From contig JAHRAK010000127.1 in the NCBI GenBank assembly GCA_020027535.1, positions 1 through 41,162 on the forward strand: a stretch of DNA of 41,162 bases, given 5' to 3'. Shown here piece by piece: positions 33,215-41,162 of the stretch. Numbering within the stretch: the stretch's first letter is position 1; the number at the start of each line of letters is the position of its first letter. The position numbers and the translations under genes were made by a program. The notes beneath the pieces were generated by a model. It was not told where the DNA came from, did not search any database, and saw only the letters and a program-made list of their open reading frames with translations. This stretch comes from Nitrospirales bacterium. Its GTDB lineage: Bacteria; Nitrospirota; Nitrospiria; Nitrospirales; UBA8639.

Positions 33215-35164
33215 TCAGCGGACATTCAAGGCGGGCAGGGCGTTCCTCGTCGAAAAAGGTTTCCGCGCCTCCGCGAATGCCGTGAACATATCCCGAAGAC
33301 GGTCCGGCAACTCATCGGCCCGCGCAATGGGGCTGGAGCATAATCGCTCGGTGCACACGTACGCGAACGGTCCGGACACCTTGGGGAAGGTGACCTCGCC
33401 GATGGACAGGGAATCGGCGCGGGGATCCAAAAACCGGACCAATTTCCCGGGAGCATACATGGCCAAGCTGCGGTCAAAGAGATGTCGGGCCTCAGCCTGA
33501 GATTTTTCACCCACCACCACGATGTGAACGGGGTAGAAAAGGAACCGGTGGATGGCACGACCCGTTTGCGCAACCGGCAGAGGGCCGGCATCCACGATCA
33601 TTTGCAGAATATTCTCGGCCTTTTCCCGGTATCGAAGGTCGTGGGTGAGATAAAACAAGTCGGAAAAGACCAGGGACAGCGCAGCATTGACCGGGAGATC
33701 CTTATGGGGAAACTTCAACAATCCCAATGACGAAGAAGACGGCGTCCGATCGAAATATCCCCCTCCCTGGCTGTCTTCGAACAGCCGGATGGCATCCTCG
33801 ATAACCGTTTCAGCCTGTTCCAGGTAATGGGACGCGCCGGTAGTGACAAAGGCTTCGAGCAAGGCGTCCGCAAAAAAGACCTGGTCGGCGAGCAACCCGA
33901 ATTCCTTGGGATGACCGGCATGAAGGAGATGAGCCAAGCCACGCCCGGGTTGATAGCGTTCCTTGTACAGCCGCCGGAGCGTTTTAAGGGCAAACTCCCG
34001 TGCCTGTGTGCTGCCCAGGACCTGTGAAACCCTGAGAGCGGCTTTGATCATCAATGCGTTCCAGTCGGTCAGTACCGTCCGGTCCACAGCCGGGATGCCG
34101 ATAGCCAAGCGTTGTGACTCGTCCAAGGCAAAAAATTCGCTCCCGGGCACGTCGAAGCCTGAACGGTCTGCGTTTCGAACGTCGGAATCCTGGCTGGCAT
34201 AAAAGCCGCCTTGATCCCGGTCGGCAAGAAACCGCGTCACGTAACGCATGGTCCCTTCCACAACCTCGCGATACTGTGCCAGACCGGTGATTTGATACGC
34301 CTCCAGATAATTGAGCAGGTTGGACGCCTGAATGGAAAGCAACTTCTCATAATGCGGTTTTGACCAATCCCCTTCCTCGGCATAACGAAAAAACCCGCCC
34401 CAGATGGGATCATGGAGTTTCAACTGCTGATCCAGGGTAAACAACGCCATCCGCTGCCATCCCGAATCTCGATGCCAAAAATGATGGAAGAACGCCAAGG
34501 TGATAGCCTCGGGTTCAAAAAATTTCGGGGCGTCCCGAAACCCGCCGGACACCGGGTCATATTGTTGCTTCATCATTGCAAGGATATGGTCCAGCATCTC
34601 CGGATAAATACGCATGTGAGGCTGCCGGCTTGCCCGTTGCGTCGATTCCACCCGTTCCCATATCCTGGCGACCCGTTCAGCCATATCCCGTTTGTTTTCC
34701 CGGTAGAAGGCGTCCGACGTGCGCAATACTTCGAGCATGGCTTCAGGGGTTAACGTATTCGCCTGGAAAAGAATCTCTCCTGAAGGGAGCAGGACACTGG
34801 TGGTCGGCCACCCGCCGTGTCTGTACCTGGCCGCAATATCCGGACGCTGATCGGTGTCGACCCTGACCGGGATGAATTCGGCATTCAGAAGTTCGACCAC
34901 TGCGGGATCGACGTACGTCGTCTCATCCATCACGTGACAGGCATGACACCACACGGCCGTCAGATCGAGCAGGATCAGCTTGTCTTCGCCCTCGGCACGT
35001 TCAAAGGCCTGCTCCCCCCATCCCGACCAACGGATGACCGATGACGTAGGGACAACCCCCTGTGGTTGTCCGTGTCGGTCGCCCGCCGCCACGGGCGTTG
35101 CAAGTAAGAGGAGTCCCGCTATCCCTACCAGTAAGAATCCTCCATGCCGTCTTGCAGCCTGCAC
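33215..35164 (-). CDS. exported DUF255 thioredoxin-like/glycosidase-fold protein
   Basis: About 649 aa from a GTG at 35164, which gives a clean signal peptide (1-27, ending PVAAG). Longer in-frame starts, such as ATG at 35212, lie inside a repeat element and spoil the signal. The N-terminal domain (about 45-165) is thioredoxin-like, with VWCHACHVMD (CxxC at 73-76) and the cis-Pro region GGWPTTSVLLPSG. The rest (about 200-640) is the alpha/alpha-toroid of the DUF255/YyaL/SSP411 family, with PVSGGFRDAPKF, QGGFYASQDSDV and WNALMIKAAL. Most relatives are cytoplasmic, so the signal peptide is unusual. Neighbouring copper-protein genes suggest a role in disulfide reduction or metalloprotein maturation outside the membrane (inference). 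Confidence 0.8.
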   Translation of the reverse strand: MQAARRHGGFLLVGIAGLLLLATPVAAGDRHGQPQGVVPTSSVIRWSGWGEQAFERAEGEDKLILLDLTAVWCHACHVMDETTYVDPAVVELLNAEFIPVRVDTDQRPDIAARYRHGGWPTTSVLLPSGEILFQANTLTPEAMLEVLRTSDAFYRENKRDMAERVARIWERVESTQRASRQPHMRIYPEMLDHILAMMKQQYDPVSGGFRDAPKFFEPEAITLAFFHHFWHRDSGWQRMALFTLDQQLKLHDPIWGGFFRYAEEGDWSKPHYEKLLSIQASNLLNYLEAYQITGLAQYREVVEGTMRYVTRFLADRDQGGFYASQDSDVRNADRSGFDVPGSEFFALDESQRLAIGIPAVDRTVLTDWNALMIKAALRVSQVLGSTQAREFALKTLRRLYKERYQPGRGLAHLLHAGHPKEFGLLADQVFFADALLEAFVTTGASHYLEQAETVIEDAIRLFEDSQGGGYFDRTPSSSSLGLLKFPHKDLPVNAALSLVFSDLFYLTHDLRYREKAENILQMIVDAGPLPVAQTGRAIHRFLFYPVHIVVVGEKSQAEARHLFDRSLAMYAPGKLVRFLDPRADSLSIGEVTFPKVSGPFAYVCTERLCSSPIARADELPDRLRDMFTAFAEARKPFSTRNALPALNVR

Positions 35165-35182
35165 ACCGTACCAACGCCCCGT

Positions 35183-35335
35183 TCTGTCATTCCCGCCTTC
35201 CCCTTCTGTCATCCTCGACGCTTGTCCCCGACATTTGTAATCGGGGATCCAGGCGATTATAGGATCCAGGGTTTTTCCTTCGTCCGTGAAGAGAACGACT
35301 CTGGATTCCCGATTACGAACGTCGGGAATGACAGA
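35183..35335. repeat. 153-base MITE-like element with 13-base terminal inverted repeats
   Basis: TCTGTCATTCCCG (35183-35195) and its exact complement CGGGAATGACAGA (35323-35335) bound the element. Inside, a second partial copy CTTCTGTCATCC and the pair CCCCGAC/GTAATCGGGGATCC are seen, as in a nested palindrome family. No coding capacity and no clear target duplication. It sits just upstream of the exported DUF255 gene. Confidence 0.7.
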
Positions 35336-35521
35336 CTTGGGGTATTGGTGGCTCTTTTCATACCAATGACGGATTAGGGGAGTTAGACATTTTCGTATCA
35401 AGTGACAAATGAGCCGAAGCCCTCGAAAAGAGCAAACACAAGAATGCGTCATGGCCGTTATTCTAGAGAAAGGTCGTGCCCCACTCAAATGGGACGTGTT
35501 GCCGTTGAAACACTAGGCAGG
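35336..35521. other. intergenic DNA without recognised feature
   Basis: Together with the repeat this fills the 357 bases between the HEAT-repeat gene and the DUF255 gene. I see no ORF, terminator or convincing promoter in it. Confidence 0.6.
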
Positions 35522-36883
35522 TCAGGCCTCGGGCGGAGAAGAGAGGATACGCGCAATGGCTCCCGCTGCCGTGGCTCGTACGGCTTCGTTCGCCTCTTTC
35601 ATGAGCCTTTTGAGATGAGGAAGCAACTCCCGTCCACCCACCCTGCCTAATGATCTGGCCGCTGAAATTTGAGGTTTCGGCACGGGGTCGGCGAGCAGGA
35701 GAAGTAATGGCCCCACAACGTCGCGGGCACGGCCATGCCCCAACGCCTTCGCCACGGAGGAACGCAGGCCAGGATTCTGTTGACTCATCAATTCCCGCAC
35801 GGTTTCGGCCACGACGCTGAATGGACTGTTCAATTGCAGCAATCCCGCAACCGCCGCGGCCCGCACGCCCATGTTGCGATCCTGCAAGGCTCGCGTTAAT
35901 GGAGAGATCGCCCGTTCGGCCCTGAGCTTCCCCAGCGTCACGGCAGCCACGCTTCGCACGGCCGGGACGGGGTCGGCGAGTGCCTTGATCAGGAAAGGAG
36001 CGTCTTCGACCAAACCGAGTTTCCCCAGCGAAGCCACCGCCGCCGCGCGAATCGACGGCTGTTTATCTCGAAGCCCTAGTTCAAGAAGCGGCAACCCTTT
36101 GGAATCCCCGATTTCGCCAAGCATCCGCAACGCCGCTCCCCGTTCATAGCCCTCCGGCACGGTGGTCGCCCGCTCCACGGCTTGCCAATGTTCCTTCTGC
36201 CCGAGTCGATACAACGCCGCTGCCGCCGCAACCTGCACGACCTTTTGCTCATCCTTCAGCAACGGGACGATAAGGGGAATGAACGCGGGGTCTCCCAACC
36301 GGGCAAGGGCTTTCAAGACCGTGACCCTGACCAATCCCGCCTGATCCTTGAGCGCGCCGCGAAAGCTTTCCGATTGTCGCCCCGCCGGCAACTTTCCCAT
36401 GCCCTCGGCCACCAATACCCGGATCATGCCTGACCCGTCGCTGAGCCCGTCCTGAAAATACGGGACCACGTCGTTGGAAGAAATCTCCTTCAACGCCGAA
36501 TAGGCCGCCCCTCTCACCTGCTCGCGCATATCCGACCGGAAGGGCAGAATGCTCTGGACGGCAAGTTCTCGCAGAAGCCCTTCGTCCCCTCCCGCCGCGA
36601 CGAATTGCTCATAGGCATCAAGACCCTCCGCGGTTTTTCCAAGCCGCACCAAACTCAGCATCTTGAACCGAGAGGACGCTCGCTGCCATCGGGTATCGCC
36701 GAGGAGGGGCTCGACGAGATCCACGGTCCTCTGAAAATCACCTTGCTCGAACGCCTGTTCCGCAAGACCGAGCCTCTCTTCAGGAGACGGGCCGGCTTGT
36801 CCCGCACCCGTTCCGCCCAGCAACAGAACGCTACAGGCAACGCCCGTGAAGACCGCTCTCCATTTCCCCGCCGTCACCCTCAC
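35522..36883 (-). CDS. secreted HEAT-repeat protein
   Basis: A 453-aa protein with a signal peptide (about 1-31, ending GAGQAG). After a TPR-like helical start (LGLAEQAFEQGDFQRTVDLV) come about ten HEAT/PBS-type repeats with cores such as VRGAAYSALKEI, VRVTVLKALARLGD, VQVAAAAALYRLGQ, IRAAAVASLGKLG, VRSVAAVTLGKLR, VRAAAVAGLLQLN, LRSSVAKALGHG and VRATAAGAIARIL. Such solenoids bind proteins or cofactors; lyase activity as in phycobilin HEAT proteins is not implied. The start is a GTG placed directly after the TAA of the preceding gene, so the two are translationally coupled. Function in this copper/redox block is unknown. Confidence 0.85.
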   Translation of the reverse strand: MRVTAGKWRAVFTGVACSVLLLGGTGAGQAGPSPEERLGLAEQAFEQGDFQRTVDLVEPLLGDTRWQRASSRFKMLSLVRLGKTAEGLDAYEQFVAAGGDEGLLRELAVQSILPFRSDMREQVRGAAYSALKEISSNDVVPYFQDGLSDGSGMIRVLVAEGMGKLPAGRQSESFRGALKDQAGLVRVTVLKALARLGDPAFIPLIVPLLKDEQKVVQVAAAAALYRLGQKEHWQAVERATTVPEGYERGAALRMLGEIGDSKGLPLLELGLRDKQPSIRAAAVASLGKLGLVEDAPFLIKALADPVPAVRSVAAVTLGKLRAERAISPLTRALQDRNMGVRAAAVAGLLQLNSPFSVVAETVRELMSQQNPGLRSSVAKALGHGRARDVVGPLLLLLADPVPKPQISAARSLGRVGGRELLPHLKRLMKEANEAVRATAAGAIARILSSPPEA

Positions 36884-37537
36884 TTATCCCTCATCCTCCT
36901 GCTTTTCGGTCGCTTGGAATTTCCGATACCCCAAGGGGGTTTCGAAAAAATAATCCGGTTGTTTCGAAAGCACGACTTGCCCATATTCCACTGACCAATC
37001 CCGATCCTGGCTCACTAATTTCAATAACAACTGTCGTGCTTCATCGATCCATTGATAATACGTCTCCCGGCGATCGTCGCGATCCACCACCACTTCATAT
37101 AACGTGGCATCCTGGTCGCCAACCATGGCATCGCCGATCCGGGACCGGGACACTTCCCCCTCCAAGGTCACCGCAAGAGGAAGCACGTAGTCCAGGGTCA
37201 ACGGCACCTCCATCACCAAACGGCGTTGGGAAAGAATGTACCACACCTGTTGCCTGTCCAGCCGGACGATCGTGACCGTGGCATAGCCCAAATCCGTTTT
37301 GATCCCTCCTCGATGTTCAACCCGGTAGCGATTCCCTTTCACGAATAGTTGGGCATGTGAGGTCTTTCCACCGGTACGCCACGTCAGACGGGCTGAAAAT
37401 TCCAAATCCCGTGGTGCCTGAACACCCGCGGCAGTAGCATGAACGCCGGGAAAATGCACAAGGAAAAGGAGGAACAGGAAAACGGGAAGGAACCGAGACC
37501 ACGCCGGTCTGGTGGGACGGAGGGCGGTGACAACCAT
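36884..37537 (-). CDS. secreted LolA-like beta-sheet protein
   Basis: A 217-aa protein with an N-terminal signal (hydrophobic about 14-36, RFLPVFLFLLFLVHFPGV). The body suggests the LolA/LppX or DUF4412 fold: FSARLTWRTGGKTSHAQLFVKGNRYRVEHRGG, then TIVRLDRQQVWYILSQRRLVMEVPL and YEVVVDRDDRRETYYQWIDEARQLLLKL. This family binds lipids or hydrophobic peptides in the periplasm. No Cys lipobox. It starts three bases after the upstream cupredoxin-type gene and is coupled to the HEAT gene downstream. The fold assignment is from pattern only. Confidence 0.65.
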   Translation of the reverse strand: MVVTALRPTRPAWSRFLPVFLFLLFLVHFPGVHATAAGVQAPRDLEFSARLTWRTGGKTSHAQLFVKGNRYRVEHRGGIKTDLGYATVTIVRLDRQQVWYILSQRRLVMEVPLTLDYVLPLAVTLEGEVSRSRIGDAMVGDQDATLYEVVVDRDDRRETYYQWIDEARQLLLKLVSQDRDWSVEYGQVVLSKQPDYFFETPLGYRKFQATEKQEDEG

Positions 37538-37540
37538 ACG

Positions 37541-38452
37541 TTACTGGCGCTCGAGAAGGGGCTCGATCGTGAATTCCCGACCCAACGCCGCGGGAGTGAA
37601 CCGGGGAGGCGTCCGGACCGTGAGCGCCGTCTTTCGCCGGCCCGGCGAGGGCAACTGAAAATCGACCGTCAGGTTCTTTCCCGGCTCAATCGTCACTTGC
37701 TGCTTCACGACCTGTTTGATGCCGGGATGCCACGCCCGAAGGTCATACGTCCCGGGCGGAACGTCTTCAAGAGAAAACCGCCCGTTCTCGTCAGTCAGCA
37801 CATAGTACGGATTATCCACAGCGATGGCCCAGCTTTGCATATACGCGTGAAATCCGCATTGCATGACAAACGTCCGGCGCTTTTTGCTCAACTGGAATTG
37901 CCGGACCAACGACTCTCCGGGCCTATGGTCATGGGTCGCATGCAAATCGCCTCGGTGATGACGGCGGTTGAAGGACAGCGGTGAATTGAACAGGACCCGG
38001 GTCCCCATTGCGGTCGAGGTCTCGTAGGCCTGAATATCATGCATCACGGGATCCATATTCACCACTTCGATGCCATGCCCGCTTCGCACGACGGTCGTAA
38101 AGGGCAAAAATCGACAATCCCGCGCTTCGACCCGCGGGACGGAAAGAGAGAACGGCTTGCCCTCCGTGACCCCTTCCAATAACACGACCACGTTCCTGAC
38201 CTCGCCCTGTTCGTTCACCAGAAAATCACGAAGGAGTCGCCAACCATTCCCGTTGGAGATACGGCCACAATATTCGGGGTCCGGGAAAATGACCAGGTTA
38301 TACGCCTTCGGATCAGGCACCGATCCCGATAGGGTGACCGTTCCTCGAACCGTTCCGCCATCGGCCATCTCTTTCACGGCATATCCCCAAACAGAGGAAA
38401 CCGGGATCGAAAGGATCAGACACAAGCCGGTTGCCAGAAAATATTTCATCAA
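37541..38452 (-). CDS. secreted cupredoxin-type protein with beta-sandwich tail, paralog 2
   Basis: A 303-aa protein with a signal peptide (about 1-24). It is a close paralog of the next gene. It has the GGTVRGTVTLSG strand, YCGRIS (Cys62), DCRFLPF (Cys113), then a cupredoxin core NMDPVMHDIQAYE with His138 and VMQCGFHAYM with Cys199, His202 and Met205 (C-x2-H-x2-M, amicyanin-like). A His-rich loop RRHHRGDLHATHDH (164-176) lies between. The C-terminal sandwich begins NGRFSLEDVPPGTYDLRAWHPG. A type 1 copper site would make it a periplasmic electron carrier (inference). GGAG five bases before the ATG; 12 bases separate it from paralog 3. Confidence 0.75.
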   Translation of the reverse strand: MMKYFLATGLCLILSIPVSSVWGYAVKEMADGGTVRGTVTLSGSVPDPKAYNLVIFPDPEYCGRISNGNGWRLLRDFLVNEQGEVRNVVVLLEGVTEGKPFSLSVPRVEARDCRFLPFTTVVRSGHGIEVVNMDPVMHDIQAYETSTAMGTRVLFNSPLSFNRRHHRGDLHATHDHRPGESLVRQFQLSKKRRTFVMQCGFHAYMQSWAIAVDNPYYVLTDENGRFSLEDVPPGTYDLRAWHPGIKQVVKQQVTIEPGKNLTVDFQLPSPGRRKTALTVRTPPRFTPAALGREFTIEPLLERQ

Positions 38453-38464
38453 CGCTCCAAGCCG

Positions 38465-39376
38465 TTAGGGCTGCTGTAGCTTGACCGATGGAATAATTTC
38501 CACGCCCTCTCCGAGCAACTCCAATCCGAAGTGTGGATTCTCCTGCATTTCATGCACGCTCCTTCGCCCTTTCACGGCTTCATACCGGAAGTCGTGCGTG
38601 ACCGTGCCGTTGGGAGGGACGGTCACCTTCCGTTCCAGGTATTTTTTCATGCCGGCATGCCAGACCGTCAACGTATATTCTCCCGGAGGCACATCCGTCA
38701 GTTCAAACCGTCCATCTTCCTTCGTAATGGCATAATAAGGATTCTTGACGACCACGCCCCAGGAGAACATATAGGGATGGAACCCGCATTGCATGACAAA
38801 AATGTCTCGTTCTTTCTTGAGATGAACCTTTTGAATCATGGGCTTACCCGGTAAATGCTTATGACTGTGCAACATGCCCAACACCTTGTGAAAAGGATTC
38901 ATGGGCAAGGGTCGATTAAACAACACTCTCGCTCCTCTCACCCGGGCTGTTTCGTATCCTTGGATATCGTGCTCAACGGGATCCATGTTCACCACCGTAA
39001 TTTCGTCCTGGTCACGCAACACGTTCACGAAGGGCAGAAAATCGCAGTTAATGGCCTCGATCAGCACTTTGGGCAACCCGAACGGCTTCCCCTTTTCAAT
39101 CCCGTTGAGCATAATGACCACGTCTTTGAGGCTGCCATCCTGCCCAATGATGAAATCTTCCACGATCCGCCATCCCGTCCCGGTGGAAATGCGTCCACAA
39201 TACACCGCGTCCGGGATCGTCACTAAATTAAAGGCCATGGGCCGCGGGTTCGCCCCGGTGATCGTCACGTGCCCCTTGATGGTTCCCCCGTTCGTGACCG
39301 ATATCTCATCATAAGCCCATCCCGGAGACACGAAAAGCCCCAAGACCAGGCACAACGTCCACGTCCGCACTGCCAT
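38465..39376 (-). CDS. secreted cupredoxin-type protein with beta-sandwich tail, paralog 3
   Basis: A 303-aa protein with a signal peptide (1-21, ending GWA). The order of elements equals that of its neighbour: GGTIKGHVTITG, YCGRIS (Cys60), NCDFLPF (Cys111), NMDPVEHDIQGYE with His136, a His-rich LHSHKH (169-174), and MQCGFHPYM with Cys197, His200 and Met203. The tail domain begins DGRFELTDVPPGEYTLTVWHAG. The ligand set matches amicyanin-like blue copper proteins, but the inserts between strands are larger. It is first in the transcript going through the LolA-like and HEAT genes. GGGAGGG precedes the ATG. A terminator separates it from the multicopper-like gene upstream. Confidence 0.75.
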   Translation of the reverse strand: MAVRTWTLCLVLGLFVSPGWAYDEISVTNGGTIKGHVTITGANPRPMAFNLVTIPDAVYCGRISTGTGWRIVEDFIIGQDGSLKDVVIMLNGIEKGKPFGLPKVLIEAINCDFLPFVNVLRDQDEITVVNMDPVEHDIQGYETARVRGARVLFNRPLPMNPFHKVLGMLHSHKHLPGKPMIQKVHLKKERDIFVMQCGFHPYMFSWGVVVKNPYYAITKEDGRFELTDVPPGEYTLTVWHAGMKKYLERKVTVPPNGTVTHDFRYEAVKGRRSVHEMQENPHFGLELLGEGVEIIPSVKLQQP

Positions 39377-39452
39377 GAAGCCCTCCCTTTATCCTCGATC
39401 AATGCCTCTCAGGTGAGGCACGGAAAATCAACGCCTGCCGATCGACGATCAC

Positions 39453-39492
39453 GGAAAAAAAACGGGGAAGCCGGCACCCGGCTTCCCCGCCC
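39453..39492 (-). terminator. intrinsic terminator of the cupredoxin-repeat gene
   Basis: CGGGGAAGCCGG (39463-39474) pairs perfectly with CCGGCTTCCCCG (39478-39489) around a three-base loop, and eight T residues follow on the minus strand after one more base. It ends the transcript of the gene at 39523. Confidence 0.92.
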
Positions 39493-39522
39493 TTTTCATC
39501 CGCTCACGTACCCAACCCCGTG

Positions 39523-41162
39523 TTACTTAAACGAGATTGGTCGAACGCTACCTTGTTCAGGTTGAACCTCCTTGGCTTCCTTGACTCCAGGGGAAGCCCC
39601 GCTCAACGGGAGGATTCGCTGATCGTTTTTGGACAGCACGCGGAAATAGCCCCATTGACCGGACTGGGAATACGGCAAGCGTGCATTGCTGTACACATAA
39701 TCCCCCGGCATGGAATACGGGCCACCGGCCGAGGAAACAAACACGTCTATCCCCTCAGACCCCGAAAATTCCACGACGCTGATCTGGTCGGCCCCCTGCA
39801 TGAACGGCTCGATGGGCCACTCATGTTTTTCCAGCGTGAACATCCCGTTTTGCTCGTTGCTGGCGCCAAACACGTGGATCCGAACGGCATCACCGGCATG
39901 GGCCTCGATAATCGGCGTCGCCGGTTCATTCGGTTCGTCGACGTTACAGGGTTGGAACATCCGGCCCAACGAGCACCCTTGTTCTTCACGGTACAGATAG
40001 GGTTCGTTCCTGTAATTGACCCCTATCAATCCGGCCACGTTTTGGACGTACGGCATGAAGCTGGTGCCGATAATATTATCTTCATCCTGGAAATACAGGG
40101 CCACGTCACGATAATTGGCCCGATGTTCATTTCCGGGGACCGTCCGGTCGACAATGACGTCGGCGATCCAACTGTTCTTTTCGGAAATGTCGGCCCCGGT
40201 CTTCGGGTCACGATACTGGGACCCCTTGGGACCGATCACCACTCCGCCGAACAACCCGTTTCGCGGATTCATGGCCACGTTACCCCAATCCCACACCAGG
40301 GATTGCGTTTCCCCGACGGACGGATCGGCATAATAGGTATAGGTCCGGCTTTCTCCGGGAGCCAAGGTTTGATCTCCGGGATTGTTGCCGAGGTTCACAC
40401 CCTGAGAATCCTTGGGATCGAACGCCAGGGAGAAGGCCGAGAACGAAGCCCGGCTTTCTTTCATCTTGTTGGTCAGTTTCACTTTCAAACAGTCACCCAC
40501 ACTGGCCCGCAAGGTGAGCGGCATGGGTTGGAATTCTCCGGAGACCTTCGCCACTTCTTCTTCCAGGACGTAGATCTTGGCATCCGGGTTCCGGACTTCG
40601 ATGGTTCGTTCAAAGTCCACTTCAATGGCTTCTTCCACGTTGGGATTAAAGGCCATCTGCGGATAATCGATCGCCACCACGTTGAAATTCTTCACCGGGG
40701 CATCGGCGGGACACACCGGCAATGACTTCTTGAGGCCCGGTGCACCGAACGCCGCATTCGGCAAAGGTTTCAAATCCTCCACTTCCTTATCCAAGACCCG
40801 AATCAAACCCCACGAGCCTTCGGACAGCTTCGAACTCCGGCCATTGAAATACATGTAATCCCCGGATTGGAGTCTCGGCCCACCGGCCTGCGGCACCACC
40901 AGGTCGTACCGTTCGGCAATGCCGATGTGAATGGAATTCTTCCGGTTGGCGTCACCGGCATAGCGTTCGGTCAGAAAGTTATGACCGGAGACGGTAAAGA
41001 CGTTACTCTCGTTCATCGTCACGTCGATAAGCCGGAAGACGATGGCATCACCCAGGTACGCCCGCAACGTGACCGTACTCGGATCCCCGTGCGTGCCGCT
41101 GCTGAACAATTGCGAGGTTTCCGAATTATTGGCCAACCGTTGCGCAAAGGGTTCGGCCCGGA
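39523..41162 (-). CDS. multicopper-oxidase-like cupredoxin-repeat protein, N-terminus outside window
   Basis: The reading frame is open to the window edge, so only the last 545 or so residues are seen. The part is built of cupredoxin-like domains. Two of them are clear repeats: LGDAIVFRLIDVTMNESN..FTVSGHNF near the left of the visible part and AGDAVRIHVFGASNEQNG..FTLEKHEW near the end, each followed by a GGP..GDY(M/V)Y..G.WG..RVL strand set. A middle domain has WDWGNVAMNPRNGLFGGVVIGPKG, recalling large multicopper oxidases. The HCHxxxH motif expected for a trinuclear site is absent from the visible part, so catalytic copper, if any, must lie in the missing N-terminal region. It could be a copper oxidase (nitrite-reductase or metal-oxidase type) or a non-catalytic relative. 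Confidence 0.75.
   Translation of the reverse strand, partial: RAEPFAQRLANNSETSQLFSSGTHGDPSTVTLRAYLGDAIVFRLIDVTMNESNVFTVSGHNFLTERYAGDANRKNSIHIGIAERYDLVVPQAGGPRLQSGDYMYFNGRSSKLSEGSWGLIRVLDKEVEDLKPLPNAAFGAPGLKKSLPVCPADAPVKNFNVVAIDYPQMAFNPNVEEAIEVDFERTIEVRNPDAKIYVLEEEVAKVSGEFQPMPLTLRASVGDCLKVKLTNKMKESRASFSAFSLAFDPKDSQGVNLGNNPGDQTLAPGESRTYTYYADPSVGETQSLVWDWGNVAMNPRNGLFGGVVIGPKGSQYRDPKTGADISEKNSWIADVIVDRTVPGNEHRANYRDVALYFQDEDNIIGTSFMPYVQNVAGLIGVNYRNEPYLYREEQGCSLGRMFQPCNVDEPNEPATPIIEAHAGDAVRIHVFGASNEQNGMFTLEKHEWPIEPFMQGADQISVVEFSGSEGIDVFVSSAGGPYSMPGDYVYSNARLPYSQSGQWGYFRVLSKNDQRILPLSGASPGVKEAKEVQPEQGSVRPISFK

Noticed and set aside
35165..35488. N-terminal extension of the DUF255 protein
   Set aside because: This part translates the MITE-like repeat and would bury the signal peptide.
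39520..40725. Long plus-strand ORF opposite the cupredoxin-repeat gene
   Set aside because: Antisense shadow of a gene with evident domain structure; no ribosome-binding site or family match seen.
1..41162. CRISPR array, prophage or transposase genes
   Set aside because: No regularly spaced direct repeats, integrase, transposase or phage structural genes were seen.

Overview
The window reads as chromosomal DNA of a nitrite-oxidizing bacterium of the Nitrospira type (phylum Nitrospirota; inference, about 0.8). It carries a periplasmic nitrite oxidoreductase (NXR) gamma-type subunit with a TorD-like chaperone and a NapG-like ferredoxin. It also carries two copies of the unusual cytochrome bd-like oxidase proposed as the terminal oxidase of Nitrospira, membrane-anchored c-type cytochromes, a diheme cytochrome fused to an NXR-gamma-like heme domain, and a molybdenum-cofactor gene (mobA). 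No CRISPR array, rRNA, tRNA or complete insertion sequence was seen. Almost everything is on the minus strand, so transcription runs from right to left; only a WD40 gene and one tiny ORF are on the plus strand.

Right end (about 41.2 to 32.2 kb): an extracytoplasmic copper/redox block. It holds the C-terminal part of a large cupredoxin-repeat (multicopper-oxidase-like) protein cut by the window edge, two adjacent paralogous proteins that look like amicyanin-type cupredoxins joined to a beta-sandwich domain, a LolA-like secreted protein, a secreted HEAT-repeat protein, an exported DUF255 thioredoxin-like protein, and a third, separately promoted cupredoxin-type paralog. About 32.0 to 23.8 kb: a class I O-methyltransferase, a DUF420 membrane protein, a tandem PCP_red-domain protein, a membrane protein, the second bd-like oxidase, a DUF3047 protein, a glycine-rich membrane protein, and two membrane-anchored SUMF1-fold proteins lacking the FGE catalytic cysteines.

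About 23.8 to 17.0 kb: the main respiratory block. Two micro-ORFs of 37 and 38 aa, each with one predicted transmembrane helix, precede bd-like oxidase 1. Three cytochrome genes follow, ending at a strong hairpin terminator. A third micro-ORF (34 aa) is transcribed the other way from an overlapping divergent promoter region. About 16.9 to 10.2 kb: housekeeping genes mobA, argS, tgt, yajC, secD and secF. About 10.0 to 5.4 kb: a large PAS-rich sensor kinase with its sigma-54-type response regulator, which has an unusual four-cysteine insert. Left end (4.1 to 0.05 kb): a likely NXR accessory group made of an HExxH/zinc-ribbon protein, a 47-aa micro-ORF, a Tat-exported four-cluster ferredoxin, the TorD-like chaperone and nxrC.

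Taken together, nitrite would be oxidized outside the cytoplasmic membrane by NXR, for which only the gamma subunit and accessory genes are visible here. Electrons would pass through the c-type cytochromes and possibly cupredoxins to the bd-like oxidase. The most noteworthy undescribed features are the micro-ORFs beside the oxidase, the three cupredoxin-type paralogs, and the HExxH protein of the NXR accessory group.
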